A program made the position numbers and the translations under genes. A model generated the notes under the pieces. It saw only the letters and a list, made by a program, of their open reading frames with translations. It was not told the origin of the DNA and did no database searches. 64,000 nt of DNA, from contig NZ_FORP01000010.1 in assembly GCF_900114035.1 (NCBI RefSeq), positions 1 to 64,000 on the forward strand, written 5' to 3'. Of the stretch, positions 1 to 9,471 are shown one piece after another. The DNA is from Amycolatopsis sacchari. Its GTDB lineage: Bacteria; Actinomycetota; Actinomycetes; Mycobacteriales; Pseudonocardiaceae. How positions within the stretch are numbered: position 1 is the first letter of the stretch; each line of letters starts with the position of its first letter.

Positions 1-113
1 GGGCAGCACTACCGCCCTGGCTGCACTTCTACAATCACCACCGACCCCACAGCGCAACCAGCGGCAAACCCCCGATCACCCGCCTGACCAACCTCTCTGG
101 ACATCACATCTAG
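1..113 (+). mobile_element. IS481-family transposase, C-terminal fragment
   Basis: The reading frame open from the left edge ends with TAG at 111-113. Its last 36 residues contain HFYNHHRPHSATSGKPP, the tail of the integrase (rve_3) domain of IS481/IS3-type DDE transposases, followed by the usual short arginine/leucine-rich end. Only the 3' end lies in the window, so the rest of the element and its left inverted repeat cannot be seen. I could not define the right inverted repeat in the 50 bases after the stop codon. The family call rests on the FYN..RPH motif; IS481 versus IS3 is less certain. Confidence 0.75.
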
Positions 114-164
114 GCCTGACCCTCGCCCGACCACCACCCCTCGCGGACACGCTTCGCGTGGCAG

Positions 165-965
165 CTACACCAGCCAAGTTCCCAAGACGGCGAGCGCGTA
201 GAGCGCCGCAGCCGCCTGGACCACCCGCGTCCTGCGCCGCTCGGACCAGGTGGTGAAGCGCAGCAGCCAGGCCAGCGCCGGGAGGACGAGGATCGCGTGC
301 ATGGCCACCGCGTGCACCGGTTTCAGCCCGCCCGCCGTGGTGTATGCGAGCTGTGGATCGCCGCTGCGGGAGAGCCGGACGCCGTCGGCGATCATGAGCG
401 CGCCGACCGCGAGCGACGCGACCAGCACGACGAGGCCGAACCGCAGGGCCAGCAGCATGCTCGGGGCGAGTCCACTCGTTGTACGCAGCGCGGCGACGGT
501 GAACCCGCCGACGGTCAGGATGATCACCGCCCCACCGAGCGCGAGCGTCATCGAGACGACCGTGTCGAAGCCGGTCTCGAAGTTGAAGTGTGACGGCACC
601 CCGCGCCAGACCTGCAACGTCACGAGTGCGACCTCGACGACGCTCACCGCCGTGAACGCGCCCAGCAGGAACGTGCGCGTCCGGTCGGGCAGGCGCAGGA
701 AGGACGTCGCCCAGGCGAGCGTGGCCAGCGTGAGCCCGAAGGACAGCCCGAACGTCATGGCCTTGCGGTAGGACAGCGGTCCCTCCCACGTCGCGCCCGA
801 GGCGAGCAGCACCCCCAGGTGGACCAGACCACTGAGCAGCAGCACGGCGGCCACCGCATACGCGGTGCGTTCGACGGGGCGGGCGCGCGCCGTGGCGAGT
901 TCCCGTTTGACAGCTGGGATCGTCATGCCGTTGATGCTGGGCGTTTTCCGGCTCGCTGACGTCAC
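165..965 (-). CDS. Multi-pass membrane protein of unknown function
   Basis: A 266-residue protein starting at GTG. After a hydrophilic basic N-terminus of about 30 residues it has roughly seven hydrophobic segments (near residues 37-57, 66-90, 97-118, 135-160, 172-192, 219-237, 247-265). No enzymatic motif or transporter signature is recognised. An internal ATG at residue 14 (position 926) is an alternative start; neither start has a strong Shine-Dalgarno sequence. It stands alone, between the transposase fragment and a divergent phospholipase gene. It is probably an integral cytoplasmic-membrane protein; the function is open. Confidence 0.75.
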   Translation of the reverse strand: MTSASRKTPSINGMTIPAVKRELATARARPVERTAYAVAAVLLLSGLVHLGVLLASGATWEGPLSYRKAMTFGLSFGLTLATLAWATSFLRLPDRTRTFLLGAFTAVSVVEVALVTLQVWRGVPSHFNFETGFDTVVSMTLALGGAVIILTVGGFTVAALRTTSGLAPSMLLALRFGLVVLVASLAVGALMIADGVRLSRSGDPQLAYTTAGGLKPVHAVAMHAILVLPALAWLLRFTTWSERRRTRVVQAAAALYALAVLGTWLV

Positions 966-1077
966 CCTACGAACGGCTCTGCCGCGTACGTTCCCCGCCG
1001 TATTACCTTCCGGTCAGACGTGAATCATTTTCCGATAAGGCAGGTCGGCCAGGGTTTTCCCGACGGAAGGAGACCTG

Positions 1078-2094
1078 ATGAGGTTGGTCCGAGTACTGGG
1101 AACCCTGCTGGCCGCGGTGCTGGTCGCCGCCCCGCAGGCGCACGCCGCCGACACCGGCGCGCTCAAGCTGTCGCAGGCGACGACAGTCGGTGTGCACAAC
1201 ACGTATGACAAGGCCGCGTACAGCTACCTCGCGCAGGGGCTCGACGCCGGCGGCTCGCTGGTCGAACTGGACGTCTGGGACAACATCCTCACCAAGACCT
1301 GGCAGGTCAGCCACTCCAACCCGCTGGGCAACGACAACAACTGCGTGCCGACGTCGAACCTGTACGGCGGCAGCCAGAACCAGTCGTTCGGCACCTGCCT
1401 CGCCGACATCCGGACCTGGCTCGCGGCGCATCCCGGGGCGGGCCCGATCATCGTCAAGGTGGAGCTGAAGCTCGGCTTCGACGACCGGGACGGCATGGGA
1501 CCGGACGAGTTCGACGCCTACGTGAAGGCCAACGCGGGCAACGCCTTGTTCAAGCCGGCCGACCTCATCGGCTCGTACTCCACTTTGGACGAAGCTGCCC
1601 GGGCGAACGCGTGGCCCAGCCGCAGTGCGCTGGCCGGGAAGATGATCCTCGAGGTCATCCCCGGCACGGTCGAGCAGTCCAACCCGACGGACACGCTGCA
1701 CACCGACGTCGAGTACGCCACCTACCTGAAGAACCTCAAGGCCGCGGGTAACCTCGGCAACGCGACCGCGTTCGCGAGCGTCCTCGGCGCGAAGTCCGGT
1801 GACCCGCGCACCCAGTACGCCGACACGTCGATCCGGCCGTGGTTCGTGTTCTTCGACGGGGACGCGAGCACGTACGTCGACGGCGGTATCGACACGTCGT
1901 GGTACGACACCAACCACTACTTCCTGATCATGACGGACGCGCACAACGTGTCTCCGGCGATCTCGTCCACCACACCCAGCGTGCAGGAGGCGACCGACCG
2001 CGTGACCCAGCTCGCGGCCCGGCACGCCAGCCTCGTCAGCTCCGACTGGCGGACGCTGACGAGCGTGCTGCCGATGGTGCTGCCACGCGGCTGA
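1078..2094 (+). CDS. Secreted Ca2+-dependent phosphatidylinositol-specific phospholipase C
   Basis: A 338-residue exported protein with a Sec signal peptide (residues 1-23, ending AHA). It belongs to the Ca2+-dependent bacterial PI-PLC family known from Streptomyces antibioticus, which cleaves phosphatidylinositol with two histidines acting as general base and acid. The matching residues are visible: H40 in VGVHNTYD and H79 in QVSHSNP. An ELD motif at 63-65 would supply calcium ligands. A GGAAGGAG ribosome binding site sits 6 bases before the ATG. The gene is monocistronic, and a convergent reductase gene ends 19 bases downstream. Preferred substrate cannot be decided from sequence. Confidence 0.82.
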   Translation: MRLVRVLGTLLAAVLVAAPQAHAADTGALKLSQATTVGVHNTYDKAAYSYLAQGLDAGGSLVELDVWDNILTKTWQVSHSNPLGNDNNCVPTSNLYGGSQNQSFGTCLADIRTWLAAHPGAGPIIVKVELKLGFDDRDGMGPDEFDAYVKANAGNALFKPADLIGSYSTLDEAARANAWPSRSALAGKMILEVIPGTVEQSNPTDTLHTDVEYATYLKNLKAAGNLGNATAFASVLGAKSGDPRTQYADTSIRPWFVFFDGDASTYVDGGIDTSWYDTNHYFLIMTDAHNVSPAISSTTPSVQEATDRVTQLAARHASLVSSDWRTLTSVLPMVLPRG

Positions 2095-2112
2095 CCCGGG
2101 CGGCCGGAGCGG

Positions 2113-3123
<1,011 letters not shown>

Positions 3124-3427
3124 CGTGGAACTCCCTCCGTCACTGCTTCGTCGGGGCTACCCACACTCGCCCCGCCCGCACCCCGGCTGCCCCGTTCGGG
3201 GGTTCGGGCGGCTGCCCGAGGGGCAGGTCACCGGGCCGCTCCAGTTTGGAGCCGCCTTCCCGGCCAGGGCCTCGGGCGGTGGGCGGGATTCCGCCAGCCG
3301 ACTGGCGGCCGCCTTCGCCGCATTGTTGCGAGCACGCCCGCCCACCAGTCACCGCATCTCGGCTATCCGGCGTCGATCACACCGCAGCCACCTCGGCCGA
3401 GCCGGCGACCCGGCCTCGGGCGGAGGC
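3124..3427. other. Gene-free interval with small hairpin
   Basis: About 300 bases between the SRPBCC gene and the MDR gene without a convincing reading frame. It would hold the MDR promoter and the 3' end of the SRPBCC transcript. A perfect hairpin with 7-bp arms (CCGCCAG / CTGGCGG, 3291-3308, 4-base loop) could terminate the SRPBCC transcript, but no T-run follows. Short open frames here lack coding signs. Confidence 0.5.
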
Positions 3428-3865
3428 TCAGGCCAGGGCGGCGAGCTTCCCCAGCACCCCGTCGTAGATCCGCTTCAGACCTGCGGGCGCGAAGGTCTTC
3501 TCGAAGAAGCCACCGATGCCGCCCGCGCCCTGCCACGTCGTCTCGATGCGCACGACGCTGCGGCCGGCACCGGCCTCCCGCACCGTCCACGTGGTGACCA
3601 TGCTGGAGTTGGCGTCCGTCTCGACGAGCTTGCCCGGCTCCGGCTCGGTCACGGTCGCCGCCACGTCACGCACCCGCTTCGACGTGGCCTGCAGCTTCCA
3701 CCTCGCCTTCGTGCCCGCGCCCTGACCGCCCTCGGTGACCTCGTAGTCCCGGTACTGCTCGGTCAGGATCTGGGGCCGCGTACCGGCGTAGTCGGCGACG
3801 AGCTCACGCACCTTGTCCACCGGTGCGTCGATCGTGCGTTCCGCGGTGGCCGTGACCTGCGCCAT
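3428..3865 (-). CDS. SRPBCC-family protein (polyketide cyclase/START-like fold)
   Basis: A 145-residue protein of the SRPBCC superfamily, a small helix-grip fold that binds hydrophobic ligands in a deep pocket. The N-terminal ERTIDAPVDKVRELVADY, the central beta-strand pattern and the C-terminal amphipathic helix are typical. I place the start at the ATG at 3865 because GGGAG lies 5 bases upstream; a GTG two codons earlier is possible. It is a single gene between the MDR reductase and the osmolyte-binding protein. Ligand and role are unknown; many such actinobacterial proteins are annotated only by fold. Confidence 0.75.
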   Translation of the reverse strand: MAQVTATAERTIDAPVDKVRELVADYAGTRPQILTEQYRDYEVTEGGQGAGTKARWKLQATSKRVRDVAATVTEPEPGKLVETDANSSMVTTWTVREAGAGRSVVRIETTWQGAGGIGGFFEKTFAPAGLKRIYDGVLGKLAALA

Positions 3866-3911
3866 GTTCACTCCCGAAGTCCGTCGTGGTGTTCGACCGC
3901 GACTCTAGTGA

Positions 3912-4826
3912 TCAGGCCAGCCCCTGCTTGGCGAGCCAGTCCTTCGCCACGTCCTGCACCGTGTCCCCGTCGGCGTCGACCTGCTTGTTCAGGTCACGCA
4001 GCTCGGCCGTGGTCAGCTTCGCGCTCACCGCGTTGACCGCCGCCGCGAAGTCGGCACCCCGCTCGTCGAGCACCTTCTTGTTCACCGCGGGCACGATGTT
4101 CTCCGTCGCCACGATGCTCAGGTCGTCCTGCAGCACGGTGTACGCCGGGTCCGCGGTCGGCGGGCTCACCGAGTCGACCGGGATCACCGTGACCGCGCCG
4201 GACTTCAGCTGCTCCAGCCGGGGACCGGCCTCCTGGATGCTCTGGAACGTGACGTTCAGCTTGTACGTGTCACGGAAGCCGATGAAGCAGTTCGCCCGCG
4301 TGCCGCACTCCGGCGGGCCGCCGAGCACGACCTTGTCCAGCTTCTTCAGGTCGCTGATCTTCGTCAGCCCCTGCTGCTTGGCCAGGTCGGACTTGACGAT
4401 GTAGGTGTTCTTGTTCTCGGCCGGCGCGTAGTTCAGCAGCCCGACGCCGGACGGCGCGAACAACTCGGCGAGCTTCGCGTGCTCCGAGTCGGCGTCCTTC
4501 GGGGCCTGCTCGTTGAACCCGCTGCTGATCGCGGCACCCTGGTACTCGGGGATGAACTGCAGCTCGCCCGACTTCAGCGACGGGTACACCAGCTCACGCG
4601 AGCCGATGTTGAACTTCCTGGTCACCGGGTAGCCCTTGGCCTCCAGCGCCTGCGAGTACAGCTCGGCGAGTATCTGGCTGTCGGTGAAGTTGAACGACGC
4701 CACCACGATCGGGCTTCCGCCCTTGCTCGGCGCGGCGGACTGGTCGCTGCCCCCGCCACAGGCCGCCAGCCCGAGCACGGCGGCGGCCAGCACCACCCCG
4801 GCCCGCAGACCCCTTGTCCAGCGCAT
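3912..4826 (-). CDS. ABC transporter substrate-binding lipoprotein, glycine betaine/choline type (OpuBC/OsmF)
   Basis: A 304-residue lipoprotein with lipobox LAAC after a basic, hydrophobic signal (about residues 1-22). The mature part carries the OpuAC/OsmF-type fold: FTDSQILAELYSQALEAKGY near the N-terminus, then NIGSRELVYPSLKSGELQ and IPEYQG. It would deliver betaine, choline or another quaternary osmolyte to a membrane permease. The ATG at 4826 has GGAG 9 bases upstream and is preferred over an in-frame start 22 codons earlier. It is divergent from two permease genes of the same transporter type; the interval between them (4827-4933) must carry both promoters. Confidence 0.85.
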   Translation of the reverse strand: MRWTRGLRAGVVLAAAVLGLAACGGGSDQSAAPSKGGSPIVVASFNFTDSQILAELYSQALEAKGYPVTRKFNIGSRELVYPSLKSGELQFIPEYQGAAISSGFNEQAPKDADSEHAKLAELFAPSGVGLLNYAPAENKNTYIVKSDLAKQQGLTKISDLKKLDKVVLGGPPECGTRANCFIGFRDTYKLNVTFQSIQEAGPRLEQLKSGAVTVIPVDSVSPPTADPAYTVLQDDLSIVATENIVPAVNKKVLDERGADFAAAVNAVSAKLTTAELRDLNKQVDADGDTVQDVAKDWLAKQGLA

Positions 4827-4933
4827 CCTCTGCTCCACCCTCCGGTCGATCGGTCGGTCAAGACCCGAGCGGCGCCCACCGACAGAAACCACATGATGGG
4901 AAATCGCTCCCCTTGACCACCTATGCTCGCCGA

Positions 4934-5617
4934 GTGGACCGAATCGTGCTGGCCGAGTCCGACCGGCCGCTGTTCGAGTGGCGGTGGGTGGACCGCAACG
5001 CCGATGCGATCCTGCAACGCCTCGGTGAGCACTTGGCGCTGACCGCGACGGCGCTCGCGGCCGGGCTGGTCGTGTCGATCGGGCTGGCGGTGCTGTCCCT
5101 GCGCTGGCGCTGGTTCTACCCCGTTGCGCTGTCCACAGCGGGCGCGCTGTACGTCGTGCCGAGCCTGGGCGCGTTCGCGCTGCTCGTGCCGTTCTTCGGG
5201 CTGTCGTTCACGACCGCGGTGATCCCGCTGGCCACCTACACGCTGCTGATCCTGCTGCGCAACATCGTGACCGGCATCCAGCAGGTGCCCAACGACGTGC
5301 GCGAGGCGGCCGTCGGGATGGGGTACACGCGGGCGAAGCTGCTGGTCCGCGTCGAGCTGCCGCTCGCGCTGCCGGTGGTGATCGCCGGGCTGCGGGTCGC
5401 GGCGGTGACGACGATCGGGCTCGTCACGGTCACCTCGATGCTGGGCATGGGCGGGCTGGGGTTCTTCATCAGGGCGGGCATCCAGACCACGACGCCCAAC
5501 CCGACGGCGATCATCGTCGGCATCGGGCTGTCGATCGTGCTGGCCGTCGTGGTCGACTTCCTGCTCTGGCTGTCCGAACGGGCGCTGGCCCCGTGGGCGC
5601 GGAAGGGGCGGGCGTGA
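4934..5617 (+). CDS. ABC transporter permease, glycine betaine/choline type (OpuBB/OsmW-like)
   Basis: A 227-residue permease with about five or six membrane segments. The cytoplasmic EAA loop is clear (EAAVGMGYTRAKLLVRVELP), which contacts the ATPase. I chose the GTG at 4934 because the upstream in-frame extension overlaps the divergent binding-protein gene and is hydrophilic and unlike the family. It overlaps the next permease by 4 bases (GTGA), so the two are translationally coupled. With the divergent binding protein it forms the membrane part of an osmolyte importer. Confidence 0.85.
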   Translation: MDRIVLAESDRPLFEWRWVDRNADAILQRLGEHLALTATALAAGLVVSIGLAVLSLRWRWFYPVALSTAGALYVVPSLGAFALLVPFFGLSFTTAVIPLATYTLLILLRNIVTGIQQVPNDVREAAVGMGYTRAKLLVRVELPLALPVVIAGLRVAAVTTIGLVTVTSMLGMGGLGFFIRAGIQTTTPNPTAIIVGIGLSIVLAVVVDFLLWLSERALAPWARKGRA

Positions 5618-6333
5618 GCATCTTCTCCGAGGCCTGGGACTGGCTGGGCCAGCCGAACCGGTGGAGCTGGACCGACCCGGCCGGTATCCCGTACCGGACG
5701 GTCGAGCACCTGAGCTTTTCGGCGCTGTCACTGGTGGTCGCGGCCGCGCTGACGGTGCCACCCGCGCTGTGGCTCGCGCACTCCCGCCGCGGCGCGTTCC
5801 TGTCGAGCACCGTGGTCAACCTGGGGCGCGCGATTCCCAGCTTCGGGTTGATCATCCTGTTCTGGTTCCTCGCCAGCCGTTGGGAGCTGAACACCGACTT
5901 CTGGCCACTGCTCGTCGCGCTCGTCGCGCTCGCGCTGCCGCCGTTGTTCACCAACACCTACGCGGGCGTCGTCTCGGTCGACGCCGACGCGGTCGACGCG
6001 GCGCGCGGCACCGGGTACACCGAGGCGCAGATCATGTTCCGGATCGAGCTGCCGCTGGCGCTGCCCGTGATCCTCGCGGGTGCGCGCGTGGCGTTCCTGC
6101 AGCTCGTCGCCACGGTGGCGATCGGCGCGATCGTGAACGACGGCGGCGGGCTCGGGCGCTACATCGTCGACGGGTTCGCCCAGGGCCGCGCGGGTTACGG
6201 CGAGATCCTCGCGGGCGGGGTCGCGGTCATCGTGCTCGCGCTCCTGTGCGAGGGCCTGTTCGCGCTGGTCATCCGCTGGGCGGTGCCCAGGGGCCTGGCG
6301 CTGCGGAACGCAAGGCAGCCACAAGTGCTGTGA
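5614..6333 (+). CDS. ABC transporter permease, second OpuB/OsmY-type subunit
   Basis: A 239-residue membrane protein paralogous to the gene before it. It also has an EAA-type loop (DAARGTGYTEAQIMFRIELP). The GTG at 5614 has GGAAGGGG upstream and sits inside the stop codon of the first permease. No ATP-binding subunit follows: the next gene is on the other strand and its last 65 bases overlap the end of this one (6269-6333) tail to tail. The transporter must therefore use an ATPase encoded elsewhere, or the cassette has lost it. Confidence 0.85.
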   Translation: MSIFSEAWDWLGQPNRWSWTDPAGIPYRTVEHLSFSALSLVVAAALTVPPALWLAHSRRGAFLSSTVVNLGRAIPSFGLIILFWFLASRWELNTDFWPLLVALVALALPPLFTNTYAGVVSVDADAVDAARGTGYTEAQIMFRIELPLALPVILAGARVAFLQLVATVAIGAIVNDGGGLGRYIVDGFAQGRAGYGEILAGGVAVIVLALLCEGLFALVIRWAVPRGLALRNARQPQVL

Positions 6334-7741
6334 GCTCCGGGCCGAGCGAACGGTCCTCGGCGACGGGCGGCACCCGTTCGGCGAGCCACTCCCGCTGAGT
6401 TGTGAGCGCGGGCGCCCCGGGTTCGCCACGCAGGACATGGGCCTGGTGCGCGGTGATCAGCTCGCAGGCGGTGATGACGAGCAGGTGCTCCAGTGCGGCG
6501 CGGAGCTGCTCCCCCGCCTGCAGGGCGAACACCTGCACGTCCTCCTGTCCCGATGACGTGTCGAGGGCCCCGATCGAGGCTGGGCCGGCGAGACGGCGCA
6601 GTGCATGCAGCTCGCCCACAGCCCGTTTGTGCAGCGGCGCCAGCCCTGCGTGCGGTCCGGGATCGGGCGTGAGCTGCGGGGGTAGTCCGCTGAAGCGCTC
6701 GTCCAGGAGGCGGTGCACGCGTTGCACGCTGATCTCGCCGACGTGCACCAGCGCGGCGGTCGCAGCGTCGATCCGCAGCCCGAGCTCGGCGGCGTGGAAC
6801 CCCGTCGTCGAGACGAACTCGCCGTCGACGAAGGCCGGGGAGTCCGTCGGCGTGGCGAGGCGTCGTTCGGCGGCCGCAAGGAGTTCATCGGCGGTATGCA
6901 GGCTGTATGCAATCGCTGGCGGCCCCACCCGGACGGAGACCGGGGCCTGCACGACGTCCCGCCGGGTGCCGCCTTCCGTGAGTGTGGTGATGCGACGGAG
7001 GACGGCGGCGAGAACCGGGTCGGGCCCGGCGAGTTCCGGTCGGTAGATCCCGCGTGGTGCGCCGAGCGCGTCCACGGTGAGGGCCAGCGCCAGCGTCTGG
7101 AGTTCGAGGATCCGCTCGGCGGCGGCCGCGCGGAGGATCGCGTGCGCGGTGGCGATCGGGCTGCCCTGGATGAGGGTCGCACCTTCCTTCGGGCCCGGCC
7201 GATACGGCTCGGCGCCCCGCGCCGCGAGCGCGTCGGCGGCGGATTGCCCATCGAGCATCGTGCCGAGGCCGAGGAAGGTCTGGAACGCGTGGGACAGCGG
7301 GATGATCTCGCCCGCTGCGCCGTTGCCGGTTGCGGGGACGGCGGGCACGAACCCGTCATCGAGACGCGCGACGAGGAACCGCACGGCCTCCGCGCTCGCA
7401 CCGGCCTCCGGGGCGAGCAGGTCACGCAGCCGCACGGCGAACAGCGCACGCACGTCCTCGGCGGGCAGCCAGGGCGGCCCGCCGACGGCCCGACCCACGA
7501 GCAGGCGCGCTTGGTGGGCAGCCTGTTCCTCGGCCGTGAGCCTCCGGCCGGCAAGCCTGCCCATGCCTGTATTCACACCGTATACAGGTTGTACACCGGT
7601 TGTGAGCGCGTTGAGTACAGCCTCACGCTGTATGGAGACCGTATACAGGAGGTCGTCGGTGAGCTGGACGCGCTCTCCGGCGGCGATGCGGCGGATCGCC
7701 GACGCGTCGAGGTCGGCTGGAGCGCGGACGACGACGGTCAC
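6269..7741 (-). CDS. Histidine ammonia-lyase family homologue lacking the MIO serine
   Basis: A 490-residue protein of the HAL/PAL/TAL superfamily. True family members form the electrophile MIO from Ala-Ser-Gly (142-144 in Pseudomonas HutH). Here the aligned segment is GNGAAGEIIPLSH with Ala142-Ala143-Gly144, so the serine is gone. Other active-site positions also differ: the NGTQ asparagine is Q192 (IQGSP), and the QDPYSLR tyrosine is V268 (QAPVSVR). The VYGVNTG loop (53-59), R271 and GQED (399-402) remain. The start is GTG, overlapping the YbaK stop by 4 bases, so the two are coupled. It is probably not a classical ammonia-lyase: either a pseudoenzyme or a different chemistry. Confidence 0.8.
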   Translation of the reverse strand: MTVVVRAPADLDASAIRRIAAGERVQLTDDLLYTVSIQREAVLNALTTGVQPVYGVNTGMGRLAGRRLTAEEQAAHQARLLVGRAVGGPPWLPAEDVRALFAVRLRDLLAPEAGASAEAVRFLVARLDDGFVPAVPATGNGAAGEIIPLSHAFQTFLGLGTMLDGQSAADALAARGAEPYRPGPKEGATLIQGSPIATAHAILRAAAAERILELQTLALALTVDALGAPRGIYRPELAGPDPVLAAVLRRITTLTEGGTRRDVVQAPVSVRVGPPAIAYSLHTADELLAAAERRLATPTDSPAFVDGEFVSTTGFHAAELGLRIDAATAALVHVGEISVQRVHRLLDERFSGLPPQLTPDPGPHAGLAPLHKRAVGELHALRRLAGPASIGALDTSSGQEDVQVFALQAGEQLRAALEHLLVITACELITAHQAHVLRGEPGAPALTTQREWLAERVPPVAEDRSLGPELTALVAALRSAAPGPWAPPSG

Positions 7742-8289
7742 GCGACGGGCTTGGCGAGGTCCTCGATGACTTCGGCGCCGGGCAGGGACGCGAGCAGCTC
7801 GCCCGTGACGAGGAGCTTGCCGCCGCGGATGCCGCTGCCGATGACGAGTTCCGGCGAGTCGGCGACGGCCTTGTCGATCAGGATGGGCCAGCCGGCGGGC
7901 AGCCCGACCGGGGTGATGCCGCCGTAGGCCATGTCGGTCAGCTCGACCGCCTCGTCCATCGGCGCGAAGGAGGCTTTGCGGACGTCCAGCCGACGCTTGA
8001 TCACGCCGTTCACGTCGGCGCGGGTGGTGGCGAGGACGAGCGCGGCGGCGTACCGGACCTCGCCGGCGCGCTTGCCCGCGACGATCACGCAGTTCGCCGA
8101 GGCGGACATCGGTGAGGAGTACGCCTCGCAGAACGCGGCGGTGTCCGCCAGGTCCGGGTCGATCTCGACGACGCCGACGTCGTGGCCGTCCAGTGTGGCC
8201 AGCGCCTTGGCGACGGGCTCGGCGAGCAGGTCGGTGCGCTGCTCGGCCGGTTCGACGGTCAGGGTGCCCGAGATGGTCCAGTTCCTCAT
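7738..8289 (-). CDS. YbaK/EbsC-family aminoacyl-tRNA deacylase-like protein
   Basis: A 183-residue single-domain YbaK/ProX protein. These trans-editing enzymes hydrolyse mis-charged aminoacyl-tRNAs such as Cys- or Ala-tRNA-Pro. Seen here are the VIVAGKRAGE strand with the conserved lysine and the GGITPVGLP loop that shapes the substrate pocket. A TAATCT hexamer lies about 9 bases before the ATG and there is no Shine-Dalgarno sequence, so the mRNA may be leaderless. It is first in a two-gene unit with the ammonia-lyase homologue. Substrate specificity cannot be read from sequence. Confidence 0.85.
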   Translation of the reverse strand: MRNWTISGTLTVEPAEQRTDLLAEPVAKALATLDGHDVGVVEIDPDLADTAAFCEAYSSPMSASANCVIVAGKRAGEVRYAAALVLATTRADVNGVIKRRLDVRKASFAPMDEAVELTDMAYGGITPVGLPAGWPILIDKAVADSPELVIGSGIRGGKLLVTGELLASLPGAEVIEDLAKPVA

Positions 8290-8329
8290 GGCACGAGATT
8301 AGGACGCGCCGGGGAGCGGCGGCCGGTGG

Positions 8330-8626
8330 CTACCAGTTCTTGCCGCCGCGCTGGACCTCGATGAGCTTGGGGCGCACGTCCACGAGGTAGACGAGGACGG
8401 CGACGATCCCGGCCAGCCAGAACAGCGTGCCCGCGCCGCCGAAGGTGAACAGCCCCATGGCGACGGTGCCCGCGCCGGTGATCGCCAGCCAGATGGGCTT
8501 GGTCTTGCGGTCGGCGGCCGTGAAGGCGTCCGCACGCTGCAGGAGCGCGTGGAAGAACGCGCCGAGGCCCGCCAGGGTCCCGGCCCAGCTGATGACCAGC
8601 ATGATCCATTGCGCTATGGGCGGCAC
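8330..8626 (-). CDS. DUF2516 family small membrane protein
   Basis: A 98-residue protein with two to three hydrophobic segments (about 5-27, 45-62 and 65-82) and a basic C-terminus. It matches the actinobacterial DUF2516 family, to which Mycobacterium tuberculosis Rv0476 belongs. In M. tuberculosis the order is XRE regulator (Rv0474), hbhA (Rv0475), Rv0476. The same order and strand are kept here, but a repeat-filled gap of about 850 bases separates it from hbhA. Function unknown. Confidence 0.82.
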   Translation of the reverse strand: MPPIAQWIMLVISWAGTLAGLGAFFHALLQRADAFTAADRKTKPIWLAITGAGTVAMGLFTFGGAGTLFWLAGIVAVLVYLVDVRPKLIEVQRGGKNW

Positions 8627-8779
8627 GGTTTCAGCCTACGTCCCTTCACCCCTGCCTGACGTCCCTGCTGTGACCAGAATGCCACGAACGCCCCGTTCAG
8701 CACACGGGGCGCGGTGCGGGTGGCGGCGGATGCGCCGGGGGTTCGGAGCGGTGGGTGTGGGTGGTGTTGCCGGTTGCGG

Positions 8780-9265
8780 ACCGGTGGGTGGGACCCGGTG
8801 GGGGCTCCGGGGGGTGGGCTTCCTCGCGTCTGGGGTGGGGCGGGGTGCTGGGTTCGGGCCAGACCGCGGCTCGGTACCGGGGGCGGGGCGGGCACTTCCG
8901 GTTGCGGATCGGCGCCCGGGCTCGGTGAGTGGCTCGCAGCGGTGGGTGGAACTCCGCCGTGGCGGGACGTCGGGCGCAGTGCGGGGGTTTGCGCCAGAAA
9001 CGCGGCTCGGTACCGGGGCGGGAGCGGCACTTTGGATGCCGATCGGCGCCCGCGCCCCGGTGAGTGGCTCGCAGCGGTGGGTGGAACTCCGCCGTGGCGG
9101 GACGTCGGGCGCAGTGCGGGGGTTTGCGCCAGAAACGTGACTCGGTGCCTGGGCGGGGGCAGCGCGTCGGTTGCGGAACAGCGCCCGGGCCTCGATGGGC
9201 GGCTCGCGGCGGTGGGCGGAACTCCACTGACGCGGGTGGCTGGGCGGGGGTTTGAGGCGGCTCGA
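8780..9265. repeat. Tandem repeat block, period about 135 bp
   Basis: Three successive units start near 8855, 8990 and 9125. Units one and two share long identical stretches, for example 8926-8990 against 9061-9125; unit three is more diverged. A weak fourth copy may precede them from about 8765. The common core reads GGCTCGCAGCGGTGGGTGGA. The period is 45 codons, so frames stay open on both strands, but the strong G bias on the plus strand, low-complexity translations and absence of a start with ribosome binding site argue against a gene. The block occupies most of the 845-base gap between DUF2516 and hbhA. Confidence 0.8.
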
Positions 9266-9423
9266 GTGGAGATCTGGGTCTGGCGGCAGACGACAGGCCC
9301 CTGGCGTCCCATGCCGCGCGGGTGGTGGTAGCGGGGTCGGCGACGGAGGGGCAAGCGGTCATCGCCATCGCGGCATCGGCGGAAATGCCAGGCGCCCTCC
9401 GGAGATTCAGGCCTGTACGCGAA

Positions 9424-9463
9424 CGCGCGGCGCGCCGTCCACTGGGGACAGACGCGCCGCGCG
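9424..9463 (-). terminator. Hairpin terminator after hbhA
   Basis: Perfect 11-bp arms CGCGCGGCGCG (9424-9434) and CGCGCCGCGCG (9453-9463), with an inner GTCC/GGAC pairing. It begins 9 bases after the hbhA stop codon. There is no T-run, as is common for actinomycete terminators. Confidence 0.6.
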
Positions 9464-9471
9464 GTTCGGGG

